Shown: positions 1 through 8,918, numbered from the stretch's first letter. The stretch is DNA of 64,000 nt from Candidatus Ruthenibacterium merdavium (GCA_019119935.1 DWWA01000027.1:1-64000); one strand, 5' to 3'. The notes: generated from the letters alone by a model not told the origin. Numbers and translations: made by a program.

Positions 1-91
1 AAAAGAGGATTCGCGCACTGGCGCTGGCACTGGCGGCAGTGCTGGCACTGGGCACGCTGGCGGGCTGCGGCAGCGCGTCGGCTGCGGATGT
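1..91 (+). pseudogene. N-terminal fragment of a lipoprotein (signal peptide only)
   Basis: Frame 3 reads a basic start (KRIRAL), a long Ala/Leu hydrophobic stretch and a lipobox LAGC followed by GSASAAD, the classic start of a secreted, lipid-anchored protein such as an ABC transporter binding protein. The start codon lies off the left edge. After about base 90 the frame changes character and stops at about 121. From that point the minus strand encodes an amidoligase, so the lipoprotein is cut by a junction. GC content is clearly higher here than in the next kilobases. The signal peptide is plain to see; which lipoprotein it came from cannot be told. Confidence 0.6.
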
Positions 92-961
92 ATTGCTGTT
101 TGTCAGGTTCACGCAGGTATAACGGCCTTGGTGCGATTTTTTCGCATGCTCCAAAATTTCTCGGCCCGTGTCCTTATAACCGTAGCGTGCCGCCCATTGT
201 TCTACCTGTCGTTGTGTGCGTCGGGAAAAGCGAAGAAGCTCCTGCCAAAAACGCTCAAACAGATACAGCACATGGCCGATTCGTTCTTCCTGCTGTTCAA
301 AGCTGCTTCCGAAAAAGCTTCGGTTTACATGGACATGAAGCCCGCACGTTGAGCACTGATGCGAAAAATATCCCAAGGCACGGATTTTCTCCAATACCTC
401 TTTCCACGGCACTTCCTGCAAATGCACTTCCGGCGTGCAAGGATGCGTGACCAGCTCCAAACCGTCGTCCAGACTTCCGTCTGATTTGATATATCCGTAT
501 TCTGCGTTTTGGTTCAGCACAGAAAGAATCTTTCGTGCGTTGCTGGAATCTTTGCCGCCCTCGTCCACTTCCAATTCCACGCCCATGTACATCGGGCCGT
601 CGCCGTGAAAGACGGGAACCGGTTTATACGAGTAACAGTGAATTGCTTCCCCGAATTCACGAAAACATTCCTCACAATACGGCGAGGACTCCTCATCGTC
701 ATCCGCTTGGTAACATGCGGATGAAAGCGCAATCAACTCCCCGCAGCGAACACATCGCGTGTAATGGGAGTCGCAGCAAGATTCGCAAAGCGACATCTCA
801 CTGCTGCCGGCATCCTGCTCATTCCAAATGCGTTCGCCGCAATACGAGCAAATCACCGTATCGGTTTCGGCGCAGGAGCGGCAGACAATCTCCTCTCCTA
901 CATGACAAACTTCTTCCGGGCGGAGCTCTGCTCCACATTGTGTACATATCAGTTGGCTCAT
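88..961 (-). pseudogene. Amidoligase-family protein with N-terminal zinc ribbons, 3' end lost
   Basis: Starting at ATG 961 (SD AGGAG upstream), the minus strand encodes about 290 residues. The first 100 hold repeated CxxC pairs (CTQCG, CRSC, CSYCG, CESC, CVRCG, CEEC), that is several zinc ribbons. Then come the hallmarks of the amidoligase family (ATP-grasp-like / glutamine synthetase-like COOH-NH2 ligases): GVELEVDEGG, SDGSLDDGLELVTHP and CGLHVHVN. The family is common on mobile elements of Firmicutes; the substrate is unknown. The conserved core normally continues past VNLTN into an EFR(I/M)FRGTL-type segment. Here it runs instead into low-complexity Ala/Ser sequence that is the reverse complement of a lipoprotein signal peptide, so the gene is truncated at about base 90. 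The frame stays open to the window edge. Confidence 0.7.
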
Positions 962-967
962 TTTTTC

Positions 968-1084
968 CTACTCCTTTTTGTTTTTGAGAAAACAGTCGGA
1001 TGCAGCCACCAAGACGGCAACGGCAAACGTTAATGCCGCCTCGATGGCTGCTTTGCTCAGGGTAGGAACATCGTTTTTTTGCAC
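968..1084 (-). CDS. Small single-helix protein (38 aa, GTG start), unknown
   Basis: A GTG at 1084 sits 9 nt after a strong AAGGAGG site. It opens a 38-codon frame with a hydrophobic middle (AALTFAVAVLVAAS) and a basic tail (KNKKE), ending 7 nt before the amidoligase start, whose SD overlaps its last codons. This looks like a translationally coupled small membrane peptide. A competing ATG nine bases earlier, in another frame, gives only 11 codons. I do not recognise the family. Support is the ribosome site, tight spacing and amphipathic make-up only. Confidence 0.4.
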   Translation of the reverse strand: MQKNDVPTLSKAAIEAALTFAVAVLVAASDCFLKNKKE

Positions 1085-1151
1085 ATAGTCATTCCTCCTT
1101 TTTTGTATTCAAAGGAATGATATATGTTTTCGTTTGAGAGAGTTACGGGAG

Positions 1152-1373
1152 TCAGCTGGAGTGCTTTTCGATAAAATCAATCAGATCTTTTTTGTAAATG
1201 CGCCAGCTTCCGCCCAGCTTAAACGCCGGAACGATATTTTTCTTGAAGAGCCGGTAGACTGTATTGATATGTAAATCCAGCAGGTCTGCCACTTCCAACG
1301 GGCGCAGCATCGCACGCGGATCTTCTGTTTCTTCCCGAACTCGTTCTGTATCTGCGTCATAAATCATCGCCAT
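1152..1373 (-). CDS. Excisionase-like helix-turn-helix protein
   Basis: This 73-aa protein carries one winged-helix/MerR-like HTH of the excisionase family (HTH_17): MLRPLEVADLLDLH, then NTVYRLFKKN, then FKLGGSWRIYKKDLIDFI, the standard helix-turn-helix, wing and final helix. Such proteins bind the ends of integrated elements and set the direction of recombination, or act as small regulators. It sits on the minus strand between the replication gene and the amidoligase, far from the serine recombinase at the other side of the module. The SD AAGGAGA precedes ATG 1373 at normal distance. Family assignment is good; the excisionase role, rather than regulator, is inference. Confidence 0.75.
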   Translation of the reverse strand: MAMIYDADTERVREETEDPRAMLRPLEVADLLDLHINTVYRLFKKNIVPAFKLGGSWRIYKKDLIDFIEKHSS

Positions 1374-1564
1374 TGTCTTCTCTCCTTTCTTGTGAAATTA
1401 GTTGCGATTGTAACATCTCATACCGTTTCACCAATCTCCATCAGTTTCACCTTATGATGCACCGTATTCGATTGGTATTTTTTCTCAAGTGTTTCATGGA
1501 GTACACTGAGATCAATCGGCGGATTTAAAATTTGCCTTTGATTTTAAGTGTAAATCCGTAAAAA

Positions 1565-2695
1565 TTACACATTTACACCGCTTACACCTGCCTTTGGAAA
1601 CAAACCTAATAACATCTCTAAACAAATTAACGGTGAACAAACAATTTCCGGATCTTTTTTCGACAGCGGTACCGGCTGAACCCCTATCTTTTCAAAGCGA
1701 TCCATCAACTCTCTATACTGCCGCTTTGGATGCCTATAGACACCTACAACAAACTTCAAGATGCGATCTCGAGCCGACTTCGGATTTTTGCACAGGTGAT
1801 ACATCTTTGCTATCTCCCACATATCCGCACAAATTCTGCCTGAAAATCCGGCGCTTTGGAGTCTCCTTTTTACTTCTCCCTTCTGGAGATAGATTCCGTA
1901 CGGCAATGCCTTTTTCAGTTTTTGGCAGATGATCTGCTGTGCCGCAGCTGAAAACAGTGTTGCCAAACCGACTCCATCCACGCCACTCACTGCATTTTTT
2001 CTCATCCATTTTGAAATTGCTTCTCTGTTGAGAGTAATCTCGATTCTCATCAGCCCTCCGTCTATTTGAGCGTTTGAAAGCCTACCGTTTTTTTGTATCT
2101 CATACACCTTGTCATAAACCTTGATGGACTCCTGCTGTAGGGCAATCATATAGGAATGCACGTTCTTTTCATAAGCTTCCATGCCATGTTCTGTTTGCGC
2201 CGTCGAAAAACTGACTCTTTGATATTCCCCTTTGGGAGGTGTTCTGTTCAAAAACCGTATGATGGTTGTCGGCATCGACTCATCCTCAAACAAAAGGTTC
2301 GTACATAAGTCGATTCTCGACAGCTGAAACTGTTTTACCTGATACGGAAATTTTCGTTCATCTAAAAAGGCTTGAATCTTTTTTGTCAGCTGTTGTGCCG
2401 TCTGTAATGTGATTTCTGTCACACCAAACGGATTGCGATCCCCAATCAGATTTCGTGGGGATATCACCAGTTTGAGCCAAACAAAATCTGCCTTTTCCAG
2501 ATGCAATCGAATTCCGCAGGTGCGATAATCATAAATCGTTCCATCGCTCTTCCATACTCCTTTTCCCGTTTCACTCAAAATGTCATTTTCCTCTTGGTAA
2601 AGTTGATCTGCACGCTCACGATATTCATCAAATCCGGATAACCGCAAATTTAATTCAAACGTATGCACACCCATTTTATTTTCGTATAGTTCCAT
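1565..2695 (-). CDS. Putative rolling-circle-type replication initiation protein (G2P/Rep-like)
   Basis: 376 aa. The sequence shows the spaced motifs of phage G2P / plasmid Rep-type initiators: LSRIDLCTNL near residue 125, IKVYDKVYEI near 195, which offers Tyr residues as candidate nicking nucleophiles, and MRIEITLNREAI near 217. It lacks an obvious HUH motif, so the assignment rests on overall pattern. Such proteins nick the element origin to start rolling-circle replication, often after excision of an integrated element. It is expressed in the same direction as the excisionase-like gene 190 bp downstream. Start ATG 2695 follows GGGAGAG. An alternative is a relaxase-like mobilisation protein. 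Confidence in some Rep/Mob function is moderate. Confidence 0.55.
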   Translation of the reverse strand: MELYENKMGVHTFELNLRLSGFDEYRERADQLYQEENDILSETGKGVWKSDGTIYDYRTCGIRLHLEKADFVWLKLVISPRNLIGDRNPFGVTEITLQTAQQLTKKIQAFLDERKFPYQVKQFQLSRIDLCTNLLFEDESMPTTIIRFLNRTPPKGEYQRVSFSTAQTEHGMEAYEKNVHSYMIALQQESIKVYDKVYEIQKNGRLSNAQIDGGLMRIEITLNREAISKWMRKNAVSGVDGVGLATLFSAAAQQIICQKLKKALPYGIYLQKGEVKRRLQSAGFSGRICADMWEIAKMYHLCKNPKSARDRILKFVVGVYRHPKRQYRELMDRFEKIGVQPVPLSKKDPEIVCSPLICLEMLLGLFPKAGVSGVNV

Positions 2696-3088
2696 TTTTA
2701 TAACTCTCCCTTCCGTGTTTGATTGTTTTCATTCTTTCTCACCATACGTATTGATACGGATAAGCTCTTTTACTTGTGTTCATACCTTTTGTATCTTTGA
2801 TCATGTTTGTATTCTTTTGTGTATTTTGTTATTTCTGGTGAACATTTGCATAATTAGGGATTGTGAATACGTCTTTACGTTATTTGTTAGATGCAAATAA
2901 AAAAATAAGCGAAATGAGATATTAAGCGTACTTTGTACAAATTTTGTGCTCATTTTATTTCCGGTGTGCGGGTGAAAAAGTGAAAAAATTTAATTTTTAC
3001 ACCCTGCCTGAGCTGCATCATTTCCTATGAGGCAAAACAAAAAAGGCTGGGAATGTTTCCAGCCTTTCCTGTGATGGGTTATATGTAA
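2696..3088. other. AT-rich intergenic stretch of the mobile element
   Basis: About 390 bp between the replication gene and the 499-aa gene, both on the minus strand. It is strongly AT-rich, has a short GTAC-TTT-GTAC palindrome near 2930 and a GGGTG / CACCC bounded AT hairpin near 2970-3005, and ends in a terminator (see below). An origin or rep promoter is likely here because of position, but I see no iterons that would prove it. The short plus-strand frame at 2715-2900 has no SD and a composition typical of non-coding AT-rich DNA. Confidence 0.4.
3033..3067 (-). terminator. Rho-independent terminator of the 499-aa gene
   Basis: AAAGGCTGG(G)AA pairs with TTTCCAGCCTTT around a short loop, and on the minus strand the stem is followed by a T-rich run (complement of CAAAACAAAAAA). 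It lies 20 bp past the minus-strand stop codon at 3089. Confidence 0.8.
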
Positions 3089-4588
3089 TTACATGTTATC
3101 TCTCATTGGATGTACTTCTGTCCAGCTGTCCAGTACTTTTAAGAGTGCGTCAGGCGGTAAATAATCAGAATGACCTACAATATAGAAAAGCACAAAAAAG
3201 AACTGCTGTATGGAACATATAAATTGGTTGGCCAATGTCAGCAGCTGCCCTATGGCAGAATTCACACGAGTCTCTTCTGTATCTGTCATTTGATGGCGTT
3301 GATAATCATACATCTCAGCTATCGTTCTTTCCCATGGTCTTCTGCTCTGCGAAGATGGTAGACATGAGAGCCATTCAAACACGGTAAGCCCTTCAATTTT
3401 TTCAAATCCCGTCTGAAATCGTTCTCTCCACTTTGCACGTTCACTTTGCGGAAAGGTATCTGTTATTTCGCTGAACCGCTCCTGTTCAAGCAGCATGATG
3501 TACTTGTAATACACATTTTGTTTCAGATATTCGTATCGAAACCGCTCCCATTGTTCCATATCGTTGAGAATACATTTTTTCGTTAACTCTTCCGACGGAA
3601 GACGGCCATTTCTAAGTGCAGATTTATAAACACACCATTCCTTTCGTGCACTGTTCAAAAGCAATGAAGCCTTTGAAAGAGCTTGTTGTTCATCCTTTAT
3701 ATCATAGACCTGTTGCACCAAATTTGCAAAAGAGCGCAAAATCAACTCTTCACGAAGTATGTCCGCATAGCTCTCTTCACTCATTTTTTGAATAGAATCA
3801 TTTCCCTTAACCAAATTCTTTGGTCCTTTAACATACTTTGGGTTTGGTGTAGAGGCATAATAAAAAAGGACATTCGTATGGTAGGCAAATCTTGGAATAA
3901 TTTTAGGGCTTCGTCCTTTTATCAAGTTGCGGTGCTTCTCTTTTGAATACCCAATCGGAAGCACATCCTGAACAGTCGGATTTCGTTCATGATTTTTGAC
4001 ACCCTGTAAAAATATTTCGTCTTTTCGTAATTTTGCATATGCATTGAACACATCCCGAAAACGGTGAGCCTCCTTATTAATGATGTACTGCACATCATTG
4101 GCATCACTTGGAACAACAAACCCCTTCAACACTCTTGTTTTATTCTTCTTGAAATCTGCATACCGCTCTTTCGTACCACTCAACAAAGGTTTGAAGATTT
4201 CATAGCAAAACTGGTCGTACCCCGTTGTCCATGCAACGTCTGTGTTATCCGATGTCTCTGACAGAATCGCTTCGCCAGCTCCACGGATGCAGTACCAGAT
4301 GTTGTCTTCATATGTTTGCAACAGAAGATCAAAGAATTCTTCCTCTGTTTTCCATGAAAGCAGTTCCTTCATATGCACGATTGTGCTGTGGAGTGGCGGC
4401 AGTGGTGCATCATTTGCGATAATATCCTCAAAATACGAGATTAAACGATTCACCCACATCACGAACGTCTTCTCATTTCTTATAGACGCACGAACCACTC
4501 CTGCGTAGCAAATCAAAAATGATCCCATTTCCTTGCCCCAGTACACATATAAATCATTGATTAATTGATCAAGTTTCGGAAGAATCAT
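3089..4588 (-). CDS. Mobile-element protein of unknown function (499 aa)
   Basis: I do not recognise this family. The best start is ATG 4588, with GAGG six bases upstream and giving MILPKLDQL; the frame is open to 4621, but the upstream ATGs lack a good SD. The protein is mostly alpha-helical in look, rich in aromatic and charged residues, with no P-loop, no Cys clusters and no signal peptide. One hydrophobic run near the C-terminus (FICSIQQFFFVLFYIVG) could be a single membrane helix. It is transcribed away from the acidic protein/ATPase/recombinase module and has its own terminator. Function could be regulation, element maintenance or defence; nothing in the sequence decides. Confidence 0.6.
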   Translation of the reverse strand: MILPKLDQLINDLYVYWGKEMGSFLICYAGVVRASIRNEKTFVMWVNRLISYFEDIIANDAPLPPLHSTIVHMKELLSWKTEEEFFDLLLQTYEDNIWYCIRGAGEAILSETSDNTDVAWTTGYDQFCYEIFKPLLSGTKERYADFKKNKTRVLKGFVVPSDANDVQYIINKEAHRFRDVFNAYAKLRKDEIFLQGVKNHERNPTVQDVLPIGYSKEKHRNLIKGRSPKIIPRFAYHTNVLFYYASTPNPKYVKGPKNLVKGNDSIQKMSEESYADILREELILRSFANLVQQVYDIKDEQQALSKASLLLNSARKEWCVYKSALRNGRLPSEELTKKCILNDMEQWERFRYEYLKQNVYYKYIMLLEQERFSEITDTFPQSERAKWRERFQTGFEKIEGLTVFEWLSCLPSSQSRRPWERTIAEMYDYQRHQMTDTEETRVNSAIGQLLTLANQFICSIQQFFFVLFYIVGHSDYLPPDALLKVLDSWTEVHPMRDNM

Positions 4589-4670
4589 AAAAAACCTCAT
4601 TTTTCGCTTTAAAAAAAACAAGCTTTATGGTGTAAAATCGAAGTAAATCTATTACAAGGAGGAAGAAAAA

Positions 4671-5123
4671 ATGTCTAACACACAATGTCAAAATAAATTG
4701 GCCTCATTGGAAGAAGCGGCTAACAAAATGCAAAATTTTTTTGATGAGGTTGACGCAAAAGAGGAATGGTCGGTAAGCGAACCCGACATATCCGACTTGG
4801 AGGACTTTGAGGACTTTGAAGAATGGGAAGAACGGGATATGATCCCAGCGGCAGAATACTTTACTCCTCTGCAGGATGCTGACCACCTGATTGAGAAAAA
4901 ACACCTGCAAGTTGGCTGGGCCATGTACCTTGCCACCCGCAGCGGATACGGTGAGGCGGCGCTGGCCTACCTCATAATGAACGGCAGTGACGCTTTCATC
5001 GAACAGTGCCGCACAGAGGTCCTTCCCCATTTCAATCAGGCCAGCTCACCTCTTCTTTCAAGCGGGAATTGTATTGGACCTTTTGGGCTGGAAAGTGAGG
5101 TGAACTTAGATGACTGTAACTAA
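4671..5123 (+). CDS. Small acidic protein of unknown function
   Basis: 150 aa with a perfect AAGGAGG eight bases before ATG 4671. Residues 25-60 are extremely acidic (runs of D, E, F and W such as DLEDFEDFEEWEE); the C-terminal half looks helical. Its last 14 bases overlap the start of the ATPase gene, so the two are translationally coupled and probably work together. It may be an adaptor or DNA-mimic-like partner of the ATPase, but this is a guess from charge and position. No known domain is recognised. Confidence 0.6.
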   Translation: MSNTQCQNKLASLEEAANKMQNFFDEVDAKEEWSVSEPDISDLEDFEDFEEWEERDMIPAAEYFTPLQDADHLIEKKHLQVGWAMYLATRSGYGEAALAYLIMNGSDAFIEQCRTEVLPHFNQASSPLLSSGNCIGPFGLESEVNLDDCN

Positions 5124-6855
5124 CTTGCCGCTCGCTCTGAATGATGAAAAAGGAAATGTCTTTCATCTATCGGAAGAAGGAATCCGCTTTGTCGAATCTA
5201 AACAAACTCAATCGACCTTACTTTCGAATTTTTGCTTGCTTGTGCAGGACTTTTTCGTTCTGACCGGGGAAAACGACACTGTTGAAGGTCCATTGCTCCG
5301 ACTGCTCGTCACTCGCGGAAGCGAAACAGTACTTCTGCCAGAATCTTTCTCACCCCAATCACTTCTCAAATGGCTCAAAAACATGCCGGATCCGAGGCTT
5401 ACAATCTTTCCTCAGAGCAAAGCTTGTCAAATGATTGCCGACTGTGTCCGCTTGCAGCTGCAGGGTAATCCGCGGAAAATTTTTTCGGTCACACATCCCG
5501 GCTGGAGTCACCTTGATAAGCACTGGATTTACGTTCTTGGGGATACGATATTTTTGCCTCAGGGTCTGAACCTCTGCGACATTCATTGGAACGGTAAGGG
5601 CTCACTGCGTGTGTATGAAGGGAATTCCGGTGCGGACGAGGCCAATCAGAAATTAGAATCCGCCGCCTGGTTTCTTCTTCTCGCCCGCTCAATTCCACAA
5701 GTCAGCACCCCGCTTTGCCTTTATTTTATCCTCACTCTAATCTATACTCGGCTAATCCACATGGGGGTTTCCCCCACATTTTGGCTATGGATGGTAGGCC
5801 ATTCTGGAAGCGGAAAAACAAGCATCTGCAAACAGACGCTTTGTTTTCTTCCCGATTCTGCTCAAACCCCTTTCACGGTCAGCTTAACCGGCACAAGCGC
5901 CGGCATCAACCAGATACTCGCTGACCGATACGACGCCCCGCTTCTCTTGGATGACTTTTCTTCAAGCGAAGGCACGCAGCAGCAGAAACTTTACCAAGAT
6001 TTGATTGATGCAATTATGCGGCATAGTATCAACGGCAGTGGACGCCACACCAAAAACGGTCTTGTGGAAACTCATTGTCTCCCTGTCGTTACTGCCGAAA
6101 TATCCTTAAAGAGCTACTCTCTTGCCTCTCGCGCTCTGTCTGTTTTCATTCCTTCGGGGATCGATTTTTCTCTGTTCGATCAGATCCAACAAAACCCGCA
6201 TCTCGTGTCTTTTGTAAATGATTTTTTAGTGTGGCTGGTTGAGAATCCGGGGCTCTTTGATATATTTTCAGACAACAAAGCTTGGCTCTTGTCTCCTGAT
6301 CATCATCGCCCCTTTGCAGATGCCAGACTATGCTCCAACATGCGCTTTTTATATGCGGCGCAATGGCTGCTTTTTGAATATCTTGAAAATATCGGCTTCT
6401 CCAAGCCCCGTTGGAAAGGAACAAGAAAATATTTGTTAGCGGAACTTAAAAAGCTGGGGGAAATTAACCACACCTATCTTTGCCAGCTGAAACAAAATAA
6501 ATTATCCGAAAATGGCTCAGATTGGATACTGGCGCTGAGTCATGCTTTGTTGGGCAAAAGGTGTTTTAGGTTTGGAAAAAATGCCGGTGAACTAATAAAT
6601 TCCTCTATCGATGCTTGTTGGCACAAAGATGATATTGCTGTGAAACCCGATGCTGTCCTCCGCTTTCTGAAGCACTCTTTCCCAATGAAGGCATGGGACA
6701 AGCAGACAATTTACCGTGCACTCGATACTGCCAATCTGGTGAAACCCGGAAAAGACGGAAAAACCACACGGGTCATTGGAAAATACGGTAGAGTACTGGT
6801 TTTTGATCCCAGCAGTCTACGCATATACGCTGCTGCCGTAAATTCTCAAAATTGA
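5110..6855 (+). CDS. P-loop ATPase, DUF927/helicase-like, of an integrative element
   Basis: 581 aa. A Walker A motif GHSGSGKTS at about residue 235 and a Walker B-like APLLLDDFSS at about 278 frame an ATPase core, preceded by a hydrophobic helix (LCLYFILTLIY). The arrangement (N-terminal binding region, P-loop, a 'LLLDDF' acidic strand and a C-terminal basic/winged part near RFLKHSFPMKAWDKQTIYRAL) resembles the DUF927 and primase-associated helicase proteins of mobile elements, which unwind or load replication proteins. Start ATG 5110 follows GAGGTG and overlaps the upstream acidic gene by 14 bp. With the Rep-like gene on the other strand it could form the element's replication set. The helicase role is inferred. 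Confidence 0.65.
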   Translation: MTVTNLPLALNDEKGNVFHLSEEGIRFVESKQTQSTLLSNFCLLVQDFFVLTGENDTVEGPLLRLLVTRGSETVLLPESFSPQSLLKWLKNMPDPRLTIFPQSKACQMIADCVRLQLQGNPRKIFSVTHPGWSHLDKHWIYVLGDTIFLPQGLNLCDIHWNGKGSLRVYEGNSGADEANQKLESAAWFLLLARSIPQVSTPLCLYFILTLIYTRLIHMGVSPTFWLWMVGHSGSGKTSICKQTLCFLPDSAQTPFTVSLTGTSAGINQILADRYDAPLLLDDFSSSEGTQQQKLYQDLIDAIMRHSINGSGRHTKNGLVETHCLPVVTAEISLKSYSLASRALSVFIPSGIDFSLFDQIQQNPHLVSFVNDFLVWLVENPGLFDIFSDNKAWLLSPDHHRPFADARLCSNMRFLYAAQWLLFEYLENIGFSKPRWKGTRKYLLAELKKLGEINHTYLCQLKQNKLSENGSDWILALSHALLGKRCFRFGKNAGELINSSIDACWHKDDIAVKPDAVLRFLKHSFPMKAWDKQTIYRALDTANLVKPGKDGKTTRVIGKYGRVLVFDPSSLRIYAAAVNSQN

Positions 6856-6906
6856 AGCAAATATTATTTGGTAGAAATATACAACATTACTATATGGAGG
6901 ACTTTT

Positions 6907-7041
6907 ATGCCTAACAATACGACTAAGATTCACTTCGACAGCTCGCACACATCCATGAAACTGCTTGCCAAACTTTTGGCGCGGCAGCTTGCAGCATGTT
7001 GGATGCGTGATCCTCACACTGCATTTGTCACGACGCTTTAA
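6907..7041 (+). CDS. Small protein preceding the recombinase (44 aa)
   Basis: ATG 6907 follows a strong TGGAGG at 7 nt. The 44-residue product MPNNTTKIHFDSS... is amphipathic, with a basic stretch (KLLAKLLARQLAACW). It lies 79 bp before the recombinase start in the same direction and could be a small DNA-binding accessory such as a recombination directionality factor or a leader peptide. No family recognised. Evidence is the ribosome site, closed frame and placement. Confidence 0.45.
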   Translation: MPNNTTKIHFDSSHTSMKLLAKLLARQLAACWMRDPHTAFVTTL

Positions 7042-7119
7042 CAACAAACCGTGTGCACCCTTCTTATGTTCAATGAGAAGGGAGCACCTCACATTCGATG
7101 CGAAGGAGGCCGGATATCT

Positions 7120-8664
7120 ATGGCTAAATCTCAACTAAGAGCTGCGGCCTACTGCCGCGTATCTACGAACAAAGCGGAACAACTCGACAGCTATTCCGCA
7201 CAGCAGGATTTTTTCAAAGAATACTGCCAACGCCATGAGTTTCAGCTGCTGCGTATTTATGGTGACGAAGGCAAATCTGGCACGAAGATGAAAAACAGAA
7301 AACAACTGCTTGAGCTCCTTGCCGACGCAGAACGAGGGCTTTACGATATCGTGCTGATCAAAGACCCCAGCCGCCTTGCACGCAATACCGTAGACTTCCT
7401 CACTTCTGTTCGCAAACTCAAAGCCTGCGGTGTGCAAGTAACTTTCGTAAACTATGACCTTTCCAGTTCAGAAAGCAGTGAATTCATGCTTACGATGTTA
7501 TCTGCCATTGCTCAGGAAGAAAGTGCCAACATGTCCCGGAGAGTAAAATTCGGAAAGCGGATCAACGCAGAAAAAGGACGTGTTCCCAATCTTGTTTACG
7601 GATATGACAAAACCAAGGGAGATTATTTTCATCTTACCATCAACGAACAAGAAGCACAAGTGGTTCGTGAAATCTTTGAACTTTATTCAAGTAAAATCAT
7701 GGGTGCTACTTTGATTGCGCGCGAATTAAATCGCCGCGGACTAAAAACCAAAAGGGGCTGTAATTTTAATTCCAAGAGCATTGTGACAATCATAAAGAAT
7801 CCCATCTATATTGGGAAGATTGTGAACGGACGTCAGCGGGTAGACGATTTTTTGACCGGCTCTCGGGTGGATGTGTCTCCTGATGAATGGATTGTTACAG
7901 AAAACCCCGGCTTACGAATTATTTCTGACGAACTTTTCTTACAGGCACAACAGACGTACGCAGATACACGCAAACAGTATCCGCACCCACATACCCATCA
8001 AGTGGGGGCCTATCAGTTTTCAGGACTGATTCGCTGCAAATGCTGCGGATACCATTTTACACGCTACCAACGTACTTACAAAAACACTTATGTACGCTGG
8101 TGCTGTGCAAACAAAAATCTTCCCGGAGGACAGGCGTGTCCCAATCGTACCCGCCTAAAGGAAGAGGAGCTTGAGCAGGGCATCCGCAATTATCTTTCCG
8201 TACTTCTTTCTGAACAAAAAGAGCTGCAGCAAATTATGGCAGAAGAATTTGAACGGGTGATCCAACAAAACAGAACCGGGCCATATACCCTTAACGCCAT
8301 TGAAAAAGAGCTTGCAAAACGAAATCGGGAAAAGAACAAATTGATTGAATTATTCAGCCATGATATTATTTCATTGGAGGAAATGAAGACACGAGTCAGC
8401 AGTATTAACTCCGAAATCGCAGAATGGGAGCACAGAAAACAAGCCTATTCTACGGTTTTTGATCCAGATAAACTGCATCAGCAAATCACTTCTCTATTTG
8501 CGGATATTCGGTCTGTTCTCCTCAATAATCGTTTCGACAACAAATTGCTGAAACATCTGATTGAAGAAATTACCGTAGACGAAAAAGGAAGGGTCGAAAT
8601 AAAATTTCAAGCTTTAAAGGAGCTTCCTCCTTTTTCTTTATCCCTTTATGAACCGGCTTCTTAG
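7120..8664 (+). CDS. Large serine recombinase (site-specific integrase, TnpX/TndX type)
   Basis: 514 aa. The resolvase catalytic domain begins AAYCRVSTNKAEQLDSYSAQ, where the Ser of RVST is the nucleophile, and continues through KSGTKMKNR and the invariant DPSRLARN with catalytic Arg. It is followed by the recombinase domain (NRRGLKTKRG, near NPIYIGKIVNGRQ), a zinc ribbon (RCKCCGYHF...CANKN...ACPNR) at about residues 305-345 and a coiled-coil tail. This is the standard layout of integrases of clostridial transposons and prophages, which join attP and attB with a 2-bp core. Start ATG 7120 is chosen because AAGGAGG is 10 nt upstream; the frame is open 69 bp further. It is the last gene before a terminator, as expected near an element end. 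Confidence 0.93.
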   Translation: MAKSQLRAAAYCRVSTNKAEQLDSYSAQQDFFKEYCQRHEFQLLRIYGDEGKSGTKMKNRKQLLELLADAERGLYDIVLIKDPSRLARNTVDFLTSVRKLKACGVQVTFVNYDLSSSESSEFMLTMLSAIAQEESANMSRRVKFGKRINAEKGRVPNLVYGYDKTKGDYFHLTINEQEAQVVREIFELYSSKIMGATLIARELNRRGLKTKRGCNFNSKSIVTIIKNPIYIGKIVNGRQRVDDFLTGSRVDVSPDEWIVTENPGLRIISDELFLQAQQTYADTRKQYPHPHTHQVGAYQFSGLIRCKCCGYHFTRYQRTYKNTYVRWCCANKNLPGGQACPNRTRLKEEELEQGIRNYLSVLLSEQKELQQIMAEEFERVIQQNRTGPYTLNAIEKELAKRNREKNKLIELFSHDIISLEEMKTRVSSINSEIAEWEHRKQAYSTVFDPDKLHQQITSLFADIRSVLLNNRFDNKLLKHLIEEITVDEKGRVEIKFQALKELPPFSLSLYEPAS

Positions 8665-8677
8665 CCGGTTCTTTTTT
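8650..8677 (+). terminator. Terminator overlapping the recombinase stop codon
   Basis: GAACCGGCT / AGCCGGTTC with a four-base loop, followed by TTTTTT. The stop codon TAG of the recombinase lies inside the hairpin. Confidence 0.9.
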
Positions 8678-8723
8678 GCATCGTCTCAGAAAACCGATCG
8701 ACTGCTTATCGAAATACTCGTGA

Positions 8724-8918
8724 GTTTATCCTTGCAAAATCAATGAAAAATCACCTGCAATCTTCGGAACATCCTTCCATAAAGACATCACCGAGCGTTT
8801 AAAAAAACAAAACGCACTGCTGTACGCACAAGTGCAGCAAGTTCTCAGCGTCAACAAAGCGCAGCGTCATCTGCGCGGGGGAATGGCAACGCGGCACAAA
8901 TATCACCCTGAGAAATAA
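8724..8918 (+). pseudogene. Orphan C-terminal reading frame right of the element
   Basis: Between a TGA at 8721 and a TAA at 8916 one frame encodes about 64 residues with coding-like make-up, helical and charged (ERLKKQNALLYAQVQQVLSVN, ending TRHKYHPEK), but without a start codon or SD. This looks like the 3' end of a chromosomal gene cut by integration of the element, whose right end should be close to 8.68-8.72 kb. I cannot name the gene. The rest of the 8665-9047 gap holds this remnant and a terminator. Confidence 0.35.

Noticed and set aside
1560..1590. Three TTACAC repeats, iteron-like
   Set aside because: They fall in the last codons of the Rep-like gene (Gly-Val-Asn repeats) and are too few and short.
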